Under the pieces are notes generated by a model. The model made no database searches and was not told where the DNA came from. It worked only from the letters and a program-made list of their open reading frames with translations. Shown here piece by piece: positions 19,101 to 27,936 of a stretch of 64,000 nucleotides of DNA (the first letter of the stretch is position 1; the number at the start of each line of letters is the position of its first letter). The translations under genes and the position numbers were made by a program. The stretch is from Nematocida parisii ERTm1 (taxonomy: Eukaryota; Microsporidia), in NCBI RefSeq assembly GCF_000250985.1, contig NW_013524646.1, forward strand, positions 186,001-250,000, written 5' to 3'.

Positions 19101-20012
19101 ATGGTAAACACACAAACAGCAATACAAACAGCAATGAAAACCGTAACAGAAACAGCAACAGAAACAGCAACACAAGCAATAAATTTCATAAGAGAGAGTG
19201 TCTCTGAAATATCACTAGACAGTATTAAAGATATAATATACGCATCTACTGATGAGCAGATTGATTTAAGAAACAGATGTATACTAATCAGTATAACAGC
19301 AATTACACTAATTATAGTCACATGTATATACTGCATAATCAGAAACAAACTTAAAGCAGCAAAAGCAAGAAGACAAGCAGGACAAACAGAAGCAGAGAGA
19401 CAAGAAGAAAAAAGAAAAAAAGCAGATGCAGATGCAGCAGAAAGAAGAAAAGCAGATGCAGAAGAAGCAGATAAATTAACAAAACAAGCAGAAGAAGAAA
19501 GAATACAAGCAGAAGAAGCAAGAAGACAAGCACATGCAAATGCAGCAGAAAGAAGACAAGCAGCTGCAATAAAAAAACAAGAAGAAGAAAAAAGAATACA
19601 AGCAGAAGAAGCAGATAAATTAACAAAACAAGCAGAAGAAAAAAGAATACAAGCAGAAGAAGCAGATAAATTAACAAAACAAGCAGAAGAAGCAAGAAGA
19701 CAAGCAGATGCAGCAGATACAATCGCAGAAGCACTTACACCACAGATATTAATAGAAGCACAAGCACAGGCTGTCAAGCAAGTACAAGCAGCAGCAATAA
19801 GACAAGCAGATGCAGATAAAAAAGAAGCAAAAGCAATAAAGAATAAAGAAATAAAAACTGTAAAGAGAATAAAAAAGAGACAGGAAGAAGCAAATAAAAT
19901 AAAAGTCAGAAAAATGAATAAAAGAGAAAGGCAGAAACAGAACAATATTAAAAAGAGACAGGCAGGAATAGAAAATCAGCAAAAGACAAAAGAAAAGAAG
20001 ACAAAAAAATAA
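19101..20012 (+). CDS. Single-membrane-helix protein with expanded coiled-coil repeats, paralogue 2
   Basis: The 303-residue protein has the same N-terminus and membrane helix as the gene at 16328. The coiled coil contains three copies of a 16-18 residue unit with core EEADKLTKQAEE followed by KRIQA or similar, which is absent from paralogue 1. The C-terminus is strongly basic (KKRQAGIENQQKTKEKKTKK), unlike paralogue 1. The repeat is preserved in frame and its units differ by multiples of three, so length change is tolerated by the protein. Function unknown; an adhesive or spacer role is inference. Confidence 0.75.
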   Translation: MVNTQTAIQTAMKTVTETATETATQAINFIRESVSEISLDSIKDIIYASTDEQIDLRNRCILISITAITLIIVTCIYCIIRNKLKAAKARRQAGQTEAERQEEKRKKADADAAERRKADAEEADKLTKQAEEERIQAEEARRQAHANAAERRQAAAIKKQEEEKRIQAEEADKLTKQAEEKRIQAEEADKLTKQAEEARRQADAADTIAEALTPQILIEAQAQAVKQVQAAAIRQADADKKEAKAIKNKEIKTVKRIKKRQEEANKIKVRKMNKRERQKQNNIKKRQAGIENQQKTKEKKTKK

Positions 20013-20570
20013 AAATTAAGCACAACCCGACTAACACCATCTTATATGAACATGACCAATTAATAACGATCGGGATCTATAGACCAGGAACAAGCTGATT
20101 AACTTATGACTGCCGATCGGAACCACAGACAGACCGGCTGGTTAACTAATAACGATCGGGATCATAGGCCAGCTGGTTAACTTATGACTGCCGATCGGGA
20201 TCACAGACAGACCAGCTGGTTAATTAATGCCGATCGGGATCGCAGACAGACCGGCTGGTTAACTTATGACTAATTAATGCCGATCGGGATCTATAGACCA
20301 GGAACAAGCTGGTTAACTTATGGCTATGTGACTTGAATAACCCGATTAACCCGATTTTGGTCACTTATGTCGTATTAATGACTTATTCACTGGTCTACTA
20401 TACGCACTATTATTACACATGTGCATATTTAAAGTACTCCCTGCGTATAATAAAGAACCAGTAACTCATTATGCACTGATAATAAATCTATATTAATTAT
20501 ATTAATAACGGTTATTTCCTAATATGGAAATTAAAATATTTAGTAATATATACAGTATTTATTAGTATAC
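20013..20570. repeat. Minisatellite with GATCGGGATC and AGCTGGTTAACTTATG units
   Basis: About 20035-20330 carries roughly six units of 40-50 bp. Each contains a form of TAATAACGATCGGGATC or TGCCGATCGGGATC, then ACAGACAGACC and AGCTGGTTAACTTATGACT. Copy 1 of the duplication (from about 17000) has a single unit. TAACCCGA occurs at 20338-20345 and 20347-20354. The rest is AT-rich spacer. Confidence 0.85.
20338..20354 (+). repeat. TAACCCGA pair, 9 bp apart
   Basis: Exact octamers start at 20338 and 20347, in the trailing part of duplication copy 2. Confidence 0.85.
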
Positions 20571-21275
20571 CTAAATATGCCCCAGTGACTTAGATATATC
20601 CTTCTGTGATACCATCTGGATAATATTCTTACCATCCACTTTCGTAATAACTGCACACGTAATCACATGCGGTAATATTCTCTTTCCCTCACTCGCCGTG
20701 GTAATCCCTTTAAATGCCAATTCAATCCCCTGGCTAAGTGGATTACTTGGCTTATGCTCATCTAATACTGCCAGGATCGCTTTATCACCCTCCCCGAATG
20801 CATGCGCTGTATAATCAGAGAGTGTCCCACTCGGATCCACTGAGTATAACGAATACTCACCCTTCGCATTCCACCCAGCAAACATGAACGATACACCAAA
20901 CGGTCGCATACCACCACCCTGCGTGTACTTCTGCATGGTCTTACAGAGTGCCATGGATATCTGCCGTGGTGACATATTCTGTTCATATTTCATTAAGTAC
21001 TCCTGTGCTATGACCCTGGTGTAATTAACCAGTAAGTTACTGTCTGCATATAATCCACTGACTATTACCACTGTATTATCGTTTATTTGGTATACCTTCT
21101 CATCCTGTGTCAGGGTGAGTGCGTCATCGATGGCCTTGCCAAGTAAAACAATTCCATCTGTGCACTTTATCCCTATGGCAGGACCAGCTGATGAGATACT
21201 TTTTATTGCGTATTCCACTTGGTGGATCCTTCCCTCCTCTGAGAATGTATTTGTGTGCTTATCCATGTCATCCAT
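20571..21275 (-). CDS. PRE9: 20S proteasome subunit alpha type 3 (PSMA4 / Pre9)
   Basis: A ring subunit of the proteasome core. The N-terminal alpha signature is NTFSEEGRIHQVEYAIKS. The following SSAGPAIGIKCTDGIVLLGKA, the block VNYTRVIAQEYLMKYEQ, and ALCKTMQKYTQGGGMRPFGVSFMFAGW match alpha3, where the family has a QRYLLQYQE block and QAYTQFGGKRPFGVSLLY. Length 234 is near the usual 250-260. ATG at 21275 follows TTGTTTTTTATTTTTA. A second in-frame Met occurs at residue 4. Codon use looks more GC-rich than in proteasome alpha5 at 9.1 kb. Confidence 0.88.
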   Translation of the reverse strand: MDDMDKHTNTFSEEGRIHQVEYAIKSISSAGPAIGIKCTDGIVLLGKAIDDALTLTQDEKVYQINDNTVVIVSGLYADSNLLVNYTRVIAQEYLMKYEQNMSPRQISMALCKTMQKYTQGGGMRPFGVSFMFAGWNAKGEYSLYSVDPSGTLSDYTAHAFGEGDKAILAVLDEHKPSNPLSQGIELAFKGITTASEGKRILPHVITCAVITKVDGKNIIQMVSQKDISKSLGHI

Positions 21276-21608
21276 TAAAAATAAAAAACAATTTATTATA
21301 TATTTATAATAATATTATAACAGAAAAATCGGGTTAAATCGGGTTATTATAATATTAAAATTTATTATGCATTGTGCAATAAATTATATGCAAATTCACA
21401 GTATGGGTTATTATAATATTAAAATTTATTATGCATTGTGTAATAAATTATATGCAATTCCGTTATATCACTGGATTTATTATGTGATGGGTCTCTATAG
21501 CCTCAGTATCTTATGATACGTATACGTATCGAGTCATTTTCTCTCTTTTATATGCCGGTAAATTTAACCCGCCTTTTTATATTTATTTTTTCTAGTATAT
21601 TTGCCTTT
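21276..21608. repeat. Divergent spacer with paired TCGGGTTA and a tandem duplication of about 65 bp
   Basis: TCGGGTTA at 21329-21336 and 21339-21346 (10 bp apart) is followed by a tandem duplication: GGGTTATTATAATATTAAAA with TTATGCATTGTGCAATAAAT occurs at about 21340-21395 and again at about 21405-21460. The units contain a GCATTGTGCAATAAAT palindrome-like motif. The region also includes the in-frame upstream extension of the Dbf4-like gene. Confidence 0.75.
21329..21346 (-). repeat. TAACCCGA pair (minus), 10 bp apart
   Basis: TCGGGTTA starts at 21329 and 21339, upstream of proteasome alpha3. Confidence 0.85.
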
Positions 21609-21947
21609 ATGCAGTACCACGTCTTCAGCCACCCGTACATCTTAATTGAAGATTCCACAGGCAGGCACCGACCCTTTCACAGGGAATATAAAAGGGACAG
21701 TAAGGACACGATGATCCCAGAAATAAACTTATCCCAGCAGACACTTCCAAAGAAGCAGCGATCTCTGAAGAAGCCAGGACTTTGTGAGCTATGTGTAATA
21801 AAATATGCAGACTATGACCAGCACATTACCACTGAGAAGCACTTAAAGGCAGAAGACCGCGTGGAGTATGGGGAATTAGAAATTATTGCAGAGTCACTGA
21901 GGGTGAAGGGAGAGAGGAGAAAACCAAGGAAACGGTTATTTATATAA
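21609..21947 (+). CDS. DBF4: Dbf4-like regulator of the Cdc7 kinase
   Basis: Dbf4 activates Cdc7 kinase, which starts DNA replication by phosphorylating MCM. Two hallmark regions are visible in the 112-residue product. Motif M is HPYILIEDSTGRHRPFHREY (about residues 8-27). Motif C is a CCHH zinc finger: GLCELCVIKYADYDQHITTEKH, with Cys59, Cys62, His72 and His78. A basic tail follows. Both match the order in fungal and animal Dbf4. The open frame continues upstream to an ATG at 21513, but that extension looks like translated spacer; I chose 21609 because it follows a T-rich leader and keeps both motifs. No BRCT-like motif N is present, so the protein is far shorter than the usual 650-700 residues. 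Confidence 0.75.
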   Translation: MQYHVFSHPYILIEDSTGRHRPFHREYKRDSKDTMIPEINLSQQTLPKKQRSLKKPGLCELCVIKYADYDQHITTEKHLKAEDRVEYGELEIIAESLRVKGERRKPRKRLFI

Positions 21948-22208
21948 TAAATATGAAAATATGAAAATATGAAAATATTTAACGGATTTTGAATTTTATA
22001 TCCTAAAAAGGAAATACAGTTATTAATAATTTTAATAAAAATAAAAATAACTGTTTTAATAAGGTTTAAATAAATTAAAAATTTTATACCCCTGCAGAAT
22101 AATTTAAGATAGCAATAAGTTATAGTATATTATTATTTATAGTACATACAGTAATAAGTTATAGTATAATATTATTTATAGTGGTTTATTCATCCGTTGT
22201 ATTATAGA

Positions 22209-22643
22209 CTAAGAGATTATCCCTACTAGAATACTCTTAGTCACTGATTTATTCTCACTGTTCTTACAGTATATTTGTACAGGGACATCAACAGAAGAAT
22301 ATCCCGATCCGTTTATGGATATCCCATCTATCTCCTCATCCTTTATCTTATCAACTGCCTGCCAGTCAGTACACCAGTAGATTAATCCTGTACCTGTGAA
22401 TAAGTTAACTGTACACTTTTTATTCAGTAGGATATCTCCTTCTATGTGTATGCACCGAGTGAACCTTTCCGGTGTACTGTCTTGTTCTTCATGTGTACTG
22501 CTGTTGAATATACTGTCTGATGAACTGCTTGTGTCCTGGGTGTCCTGTGTGCCCATTAAGGTATACTGCGTGGAGTCATCTTCATTCCTTATGCTCAGAG
22601 AGTCTTCTGATTTATTGGTCTCACCGTATGGGATTATGCCCAT
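22209..22643 (-). CDS. Hypothetical acidic protein
   Basis: Function unknown. The ATG at 22643 gives 144 residues and begins 2 bp after the stop of the upstream SMP gene; an ATG at 22691 would add 16 residues and overlap the SMP gene by 46 bp. Residues about 10-60 are Ser/Thr/Asp-rich and probably disordered. The second half (RCIHIEGDILLNKKCTVNLFTGTGLIYW and on) looks like a beta-rich domain. No family recognised. Same strand and near contact with the SMP gene suggest overlapping transcripts. Confidence 0.55.
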   Translation of the reverse strand: MGIIPYGETNKSEDSLSIRNEDDSTQYTLMGTQDTQDTSSSSDSIFNSSTHEEQDSTPERFTRCIHIEGDILLNKKCTVNLFTGTGLIYWCTDWQAVDKIKDEEIDGISINGSGYSSVDVPVQIYCKNSENKSVTKSILVGIIS

Positions 22644-22645
22644 CT

Positions 22646-24886
22646 CTAATTTTGCGTTTTTTTGGTTTTTATGGAAACCGTTATTTCGCATTTATTCTCA
22701 TTTTTGTACCTGAAAATAAAAGGAGTGCTGCTGATTAAAACCTCCTGATCAAAGGATATTTCATTCGGTACGGTTATCTGCATAGAGCACACCACGGGAA
22801 TATCCGATGCCATAACAAACCCAGAAGAGTCCTTCAAGGTTTCTACGAACTTCTTGGTTATTTCTTCTCTCTGTAGGGAGATAATCCTGTTCCTCTCCAG
22901 GAATGGGATGGCAAGCTTAACAAAGTTCTCTAAGTATAAGTCCTTTGTCCCGAATACGAATATGTGCAGGACCCCCTCTAAAATTTGTACTGCCGCTGTG
23001 ACTCCCTGGTACTCTTCTGATAATAAGATTCGTTCAATTAAGAGTGATTCTTCCTCACTGTAATAACTTAGCATTTGCACGTACTGTCCTGAAATATGTG
23101 CCATGGAACTGTTCCTTATGCTTCCTGTGAGTGGGATGTCCTCCATGAGCGTAAAGCACCCAAGGATTGCTGACCGTAAGAGTGAATTATTGAATATTTC
23201 AGAGATCTCCTTCTGCGTATACGGCAGGTTGATCACAAAATCAATATTCTGGTCTGGCCTGGCTAAGTTCTTCTGTATCTCTTTAAAGTGCGACTCAATT
23301 ATGCTTACTTCTGATGGATTATTCTCTGGTATGGACACGCACCCATCTGAAATGTACTTTTCCTTTAGCGTGTCCTTTACAGAGATCTGTGAGTGTGATT
23401 TGCTACTCTTCTGGGACTCTTTTTTATCTTCTGGTTTTGTCTTGAACATATCCTTGGTCTTCTTGGCTTGCTTAACTGAATAGTCCAAGAACTTGAAGAG
23501 TTTCACCGATCCAAGCACTTTCATTTCCTGTCTCTCTAATTTCTTTGCTAGTTTTTTTATTCTGAACTGGCCTAAGTAGAATGCTTCTGTCGTATTAACG
23601 TACTGCAGGACTGTTATCCCTCCGGTGGTCTCCTTTTTAAATGCAATGAATTGGGGTTCTTCTGGCTCTGTCCTTTGGTAGATAACGAGTTCATCCACTA
23701 TTATCCTGATGAACTCGTATATTTGATTGGCAATAATAATGTTAATTAAGTCCACTCCTACACCGAGTGACTCCACTACTTGGATCGATTCGTAGTCACT
23801 GATTACGTCTGAGAATACTTCAATACTCTCCCGGCTGAATAATTCTGTTATAATACTGTGCTTATTAATTAACTCAATCTCTGCCCTTTCCAATGCGGTG
23901 TTTGATGTGTTTACAGTACTCTTTGTTCTTCTGAATATGATATTCTCCCATTTCTTTACTATCCCGAAATCCAGGCTGAATAAATTCTGTACTTCCCTGG
24001 CCTGGTGCATTGGTCCTTCAATACTTCCACCTTCCCATGGGTAGTACGTATACAGGATTGTTTTTGCTCTGTACACTACCATTGGCAAGTAGTAATAGTA
24101 CCAATTCGGGAATATGTACATTTTAGAGATGTACTGGCAGAGTCTCTTTATCAAATGGCTGAGCGTATTCGTAAAGAATGCCGAGTCATTCTTAGAGAAT
24201 GATGCCTCCACGGAGAAGTTAAACCCAGGGTTCTTTATGAACGTAATCTCAAACCGTGTAGAGTAATTATTGGCAGGCATTCTTAGCAGAAGGTCTCCTT
24301 TGAATGGCTGTAACTTAACCATAATCGGGATCGAGTACCCTTTGATTAAGTCTGCATCTATAAATATACAATTATCATTGGCTGTGTAATCCATACTTAT
24401 CAGTAAGTATACTTGCTTAAAGTGTGCTGGCTTATTCTGGCTTAATTCCTTCTTATTAAGCAATTCTTCAATTTCATCCTCAGAGAGTGCCCGGATGCTT
24501 TTTATATACGGTGCTTCACTCCCGAATGAAATATCCTTAAACCGGACCCTTTTCAAGATACCTGTTGCAAATGCCATTGACATCTTCTTTATAAGCGTAG
24601 ATTTAACCTTCTCATAGAATGTGCTTGATTTAGTCAGTTCATAGAAGAACCTTTGTAATGAAATATTCAGCCATGCCAGGTCTGTGCACTCTTTTGTTGC
24701 AATACTCAGGAGACTGGCCAGTTCATTCGGTGGGTCTGTGAACAAGTCCTTATGGTACGTATCTGGATATTTCTTTTTTACAACAATCTTCCTAAGCCCA
24801 AATGCAATAAAAGACATTTGAAGGAATAGAAGAGTAAGAATACCAACGAATACTCCTGTAATAAACCCTTTATACTCTTCTGTCAT
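22646..24886 (-). CDS. SMP-domain lipid-transfer protein anchored in the ER
   Basis: SMP domains are tubular lipid-transfer modules at membrane contact sites (Mmm1, Mdm12, Nvj2/TEX2, tricalbins, PDZD8). The 746-residue product begins with a hydrophobic anchor (about residues 8-30). From about residue 52 to 270 it reads as an SMP domain: ECTDLAWLNISLQRFFYEL matches the SVEWLN-x-x-L-R-x-F start, and FKDISFGSEAPYIKSIRAL matches the L-x-LG-x-x-PP-I-x-x-I-R block. The segment ends near NWYYYYLPMVV. The rest (270-746) has no recognised domain, a Lys/Ser-rich linker near residue 480, and may contain degenerate C2 domains. Which SMP family member it is cannot be told. The ATG follows TATTTTTTATTTTT. 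Confidence 0.75.
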   Translation of the reverse strand: MTEEYKGFITGVFVGILTLLFLQMSFIAFGLRKIVVKKKYPDTYHKDLFTDPPNELASLLSIATKECTDLAWLNISLQRFFYELTKSSTFYEKVKSTLIKKMSMAFATGILKRVRFKDISFGSEAPYIKSIRALSEDEIEELLNKKELSQNKPAHFKQVYLLISMDYTANDNCIFIDADLIKGYSIPIMVKLQPFKGDLLLRMPANNYSTRFEITFIKNPGFNFSVEASFSKNDSAFFTNTLSHLIKRLCQYISKMYIFPNWYYYYLPMVVYRAKTILYTYYPWEGGSIEGPMHQAREVQNLFSLDFGIVKKWENIIFRRTKSTVNTSNTALERAEIELINKHSIITELFSRESIEVFSDVISDYESIQVVESLGVGVDLINIIIANQIYEFIRIIVDELVIYQRTEPEEPQFIAFKKETTGGITVLQYVNTTEAFYLGQFRIKKLAKKLERQEMKVLGSVKLFKFLDYSVKQAKKTKDMFKTKPEDKKESQKSSKSHSQISVKDTLKEKYISDGCVSIPENNPSEVSIIESHFKEIQKNLARPDQNIDFVINLPYTQKEISEIFNNSLLRSAILGCFTLMEDIPLTGSIRNSSMAHISGQYVQMLSYYSEEESLLIERILLSEEYQGVTAAVQILEGVLHIFVFGTKDLYLENFVKLAIPFLERNRIISLQREEITKKFVETLKDSSGFVMASDIPVVCSMQITVPNEISFDQEVLISSTPFIFRYKNENKCEITVSIKTKKTQN

Positions 24887-25452
24887 AAAAATAAAAAATA
24901 ACCCAAAGTATAAAAAGCAGTAAAACAGGACAAGTAAGGATAAGTAAGGATAAATATATAATATGTATAATATGTATAATATGTATTAATAAGGTGTATA
25001 TTACTGTACAGTGATAAGTAGTCATATAATGATAAGTACTAATAAGTAGTCATATAAGCATATAATAGTATACACTGATAAGTATAGATAAGTATAAATG
25101 TATACGTATACTGGTATACTAATAGACTGACTAATGATATGTATATGTATACTAATAGACTAATAGACTAATAGGCTGTATACTAATAGACTAATGGGTT
25201 ATATGTACTGATATACTAATAGGCTGTACATACTGGTATGCTGTGCGTACTTATATACTAATAGACTAATAGACTGTACGTACTGGTATACTGTATACAC
25301 TGATAAGTACTAATAGGCTGTATACTAATAGACTAATGATATATCTATACGTACTGGTATACACTGATAAGTACTAATAGGCTGTATATGTATACGTGTA
25401 TATACTAATAGGCTGTATACACTTGTCTTCTTGCCTTCTTGTACTCTCTTGA
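24887..25452. repeat. Minisatellite with ATACTAATAGACTAATAG and CACTGATAAGTA units
   Basis: Interspersed copies of TATACTAATAGACTAATAG, TATACTAATAGGCTGTA and ATACACTGATAAGTACTAAT fill about 24940-25430. It shares the CTAATAGACTAATA core with the 12.5-13.0 kb array, so the two spread from a common source. No coding frame. Confidence 0.85.
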
Positions 25453-27255
25453 TTATTTTCTATTTAAGAGTGTCTTATACTTATTCTGTATATACATCGG
25501 TTGTTTTATCAGGTACTCAGTCATTCTTTTTTTTAGTGTGTGTGATTCATTAAGGATTATCATAAAGTGGTCTTCATCTATTGATAATAATATTTCTGTT
25601 GCTGGCATGCCAATACTCTCCAATAGAATAATTAACTCATTTTGATTATTTCTGAATAATCTGCTCCACTCTCTTTTTATTAAATTCACCAAGAATGGCT
25701 TCATATTGGAGAATAATTTAAGTGAATTTCTAACGGTTTCCATAAACAGAATGGGTAATACTTCCATTTTAGACATCTCTTCAATTGCCACTGAAAGTAT
25801 CCTATCGGTGAATATTTCTGGTTTTGTAAAGCACAGTTGAATAATCCTGTTTCCTGTGTCTGTGTCTAATGTGTGTGCGTATATGAATATATCCTCTGGC
25901 TTCTTGATTATCCTTGTGAATAAGCTTAGTGATACGTCATCTACTAAATACTTCCCCATTAATTTATACTTCTGTACGTCCTTTAAGTACGGCATAACTG
26001 TAAATACGAATGAAGTTGTGGTATCTTCTGTGACTAATTCAGAGAGGACTTCTTTTACTGTATCAGAAGGTTGTTTTGCTTTAAATAAGCCTATACACAC
26101 TTTACTGAGCATATCCGCATCTATTTCATGTGATGGGACTATGAAATTAACTATTTCTGTATCTGTCCCGTTACTTAATTCTGATGCGAGTGCTGATATG
26201 AGGTTACTTAACCGCTTCTCTTTTTTTTGTGAATTTACTGGTTTCCTTTTCTTATCCTTCATCTCTGACTTAATCTCTGCCATCATCTTAAATGCATGAT
26301 TCAGCAGGACCTTGTTTCTCTCTGCTAATAAAAGCACTTCTTCACACCCCAGCCCAATCTCGGGTATTATGCCTAAGAAACATTCTAAATTCTCCCGTAT
26401 AAAATGAATGCTTTTTGTTCTTGACCCTGTCTTAATGTACTCTATAACCGTACTTACTATCTTGTCCCTATGAATCAGTCGTGTCTTAATGATTATATCC
26501 AGGGTTTTAAATACTGAACTGCTCTTGTACAGTCTACTTAATAATCCATCTATATCTATCTCTGGGAAATCAACCAGTGCTATTAAATCATTCGATGACT
26601 CCTTCCTTATAAATTCCTTTTGTAATGCGTCGTATACAGGCTTGTTGTTCAAGTACAGTGATAATAGGATTACTTTTGATAGGCTCTTTAAATACTTCAG
26701 TATAATCGGAATGTGTTCCTCTGATAATAGTGGTGTAACTATCCCCACTTGTCCCTTTACATCCCTATCACTTAATTTTGTTAGGTTGCATAAGATCTCT
26801 TCAATTACATCTTGTGATACATTCTTTTGTGTTTTTGTTTCTGTCCTGGGATCATTTATCTCTTCCTGTAAGTACGCATCAACTTGTCTCTCCATATCAG
26901 CCGTACTTGTTCTTATAAGTGTCTCTATCACTAAATTAATTAGTATCTCAACCCGGTTCTCCTCGGATTTTTCTTCTTTATATATCGTATACGTAGAATT
27001 ATCTATCATACTGCCCCACTCTTCCCCTGCTATGGTTTTAGCATGTACTTTTAACCTTCTGAATACATCTTCAAACTCTGTCCTGTCCCTCTCCGTCTCT
27101 GGTATGTTGATTATCTGCTCTTTTAATAGTAATATGTACACTATACAGTAATAATAGTTATCCTTACTGGTCCCCCCTATTAATTCCTTAATGTCCTGCA
27201 TACACCCAGGATATTCTATTGATTTACCAGAAATTCTGTTCATTAACTCTTCCAT
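25453..27255 (-). CDS. PTA1: Symplekin / Pta1-like scaffold of mRNA 3'-end processing
   Basis: Symplekin (Pta1 in yeast) is the HEAT-type scaffold of the cleavage and polyadenylation machinery. In this 600-residue protein the C-terminal region is the best match: LPILFMETVRNSLKLF followed by MKPFLVNLI and then IILLESIGMPATEILLSI corresponds in order and spacing to symplekin's LP-x-x-x-MRTVIQSL segment, its FV-x-N-I-L segment and a Leu-rich block. KPEDIFIYAHTLD corresponds to the P-x-ELL-x-ALH block. The N-terminal 450 residues look like HEAT-type helices, with a basic linker (KDKKRKPVNSQKKEKRLS) near residue 345. Its start is 29 bp from the divergent Phs1 gene. Confidence 0.72.
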   Translation of the reverse strand: MEELMNRISGKSIEYPGCMQDIKELIGGTSKDNYYYCIVYILLLKEQIINIPETERDRTEFEDVFRRLKVHAKTIAGEEWGSMIDNSTYTIYKEEKSEENRVEILINLVIETLIRTSTADMERQVDAYLQEEINDPRTETKTQKNVSQDVIEEILCNLTKLSDRDVKGQVGIVTPLLSEEHIPIILKYLKSLSKVILLSLYLNNKPVYDALQKEFIRKESSNDLIALVDFPEIDIDGLLSRLYKSSSVFKTLDIIIKTRLIHRDKIVSTVIEYIKTGSRTKSIHFIRENLECFLGIIPEIGLGCEEVLLLAERNKVLLNHAFKMMAEIKSEMKDKKRKPVNSQKKEKRLSNLISALASELSNGTDTEIVNFIVPSHEIDADMLSKVCIGLFKAKQPSDTVKEVLSELVTEDTTTSFVFTVMPYLKDVQKYKLMGKYLVDDVSLSLFTRIIKKPEDIFIYAHTLDTDTGNRIIQLCFTKPEIFTDRILSVAIEEMSKMEVLPILFMETVRNSLKLFSNMKPFLVNLIKREWSRLFRNNQNELIILLESIGMPATEILLSIDEDHFMIILNESHTLKKRMTEYLIKQPMYIQNKYKTLLNRK

Positions 27256-27284
27256 TTAAAATTATTTAAAAAGTTTTACTATTT
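27256..27284. promoter_or_regulatory. 29-bp divergent promoter region
   Basis: Symplekin (minus) and Phs1 (plus) start codons are separated only by these 29 bases, all but two of them A or T, including TTTAAAATTATTTAAAAAG. Whatever promotes either gene must lie here or within the other coding region. Confidence 0.6.
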
Positions 27285-27875
27285 ATGAATATTTCTGTCA
27301 GGAAGGCATTTATTCTCTCTTCTACTAGGATTCTTTTTAATATATTCGGAATGACAATTGCTTGGTCAGTGATTTCAATGGGATTGGATATTTTATGTGG
27401 TAAATTAAACCTGTCCATACCAAGGGATTATTTATACTTTATGAATGGGTATACAGCAAGTACTTATCATAAATTATTAATTATAACCCAGGAGATGTAC
27501 GTGTTTGAACTGATTCTGTCAGTGACTGGGATTACTTCACAGTCATTTATTACTTCACTTATGCAGATTGGGTCACGTGTGTTTATATCCAGGTGTGCGT
27601 GTACTAATAATAATTTAATTATAACAGGGATTATGATGATCGTATGGGGTGTATCTGACTTAATACGGTTTTTATACTATGGGTGTCCCATGCTTAAAAA
27701 GCCTCGTTATTTAGCCTCTTTAATTCTTTATCCAATTGGCATATTCTGTGAAGTATTCTTAATGGTTTACATGAGGAGTACGCTTACTTTAATTGGTTTA
27801 ATCACTTATATTCCTGGGTTTGTTTATTTATACGGTCGTATACGGCAGAAGAAGAAGTCAGCAGATGGATTATAA
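27285..27875 (+). CDS. PHS1: Very-long-chain 3-hydroxyacyl-CoA dehydratase (Phs1/HACD)
   Basis: This ER enzyme performs the third step of fatty-acid elongation, dehydrating 3-hydroxyacyl-CoA. The 196-residue product has about six membrane segments. VWGVSDLIRFLYYGC and LILYPIGIFCEVFLM are the family blocks. The catalytic pair is Tyr149 and Glu156 (LYPIGIFCE), with the spacing seen in yeast Phs1. Length is close to the family's 210-220. The ending KKKSADGL is Lys-rich but is not a clean KKXX retrieval signal. Confidence 0.88.
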   Translation: MNISVRKAFILSSTRILFNIFGMTIAWSVISMGLDILCGKLNLSIPRDYLYFMNGYTASTYHKLLIITQEMYVFELILSVTGITSQSFITSLMQIGSRVFISRCACTNNNLIITGIMMIVWGVSDLIRFLYYGCPMLKKPRYLASLILYPIGIFCEVFLMVYMRSTLTLIGLITYIPGFVYLYGRIRQKKKSADGL

Positions 27876-27909
27876 GTAGATTTTTCCAGTATTTATGATT
27901 CATTAAATT

Positions 27910-27927
27910 TCGGGTTATATCGGGTTA
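27910..27927 (-). repeat. TAACCCGA pair (minus), 10 bp apart
   Basis: TCGGGTTA starts at 27910 and 27920, just after the Phs1 stop. Confidence 0.85.
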
Positions 27928-27936
27928 TTGTTTGTT

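Larger units (their letters stand above)
18993..20510. repeat. Segmental duplication, copy 2
   Basis: This is the counterpart of 16223-17258, with an expanded coding repeat and an expanded GATCGGGATC minisatellite downstream. Confidence 0.85.
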
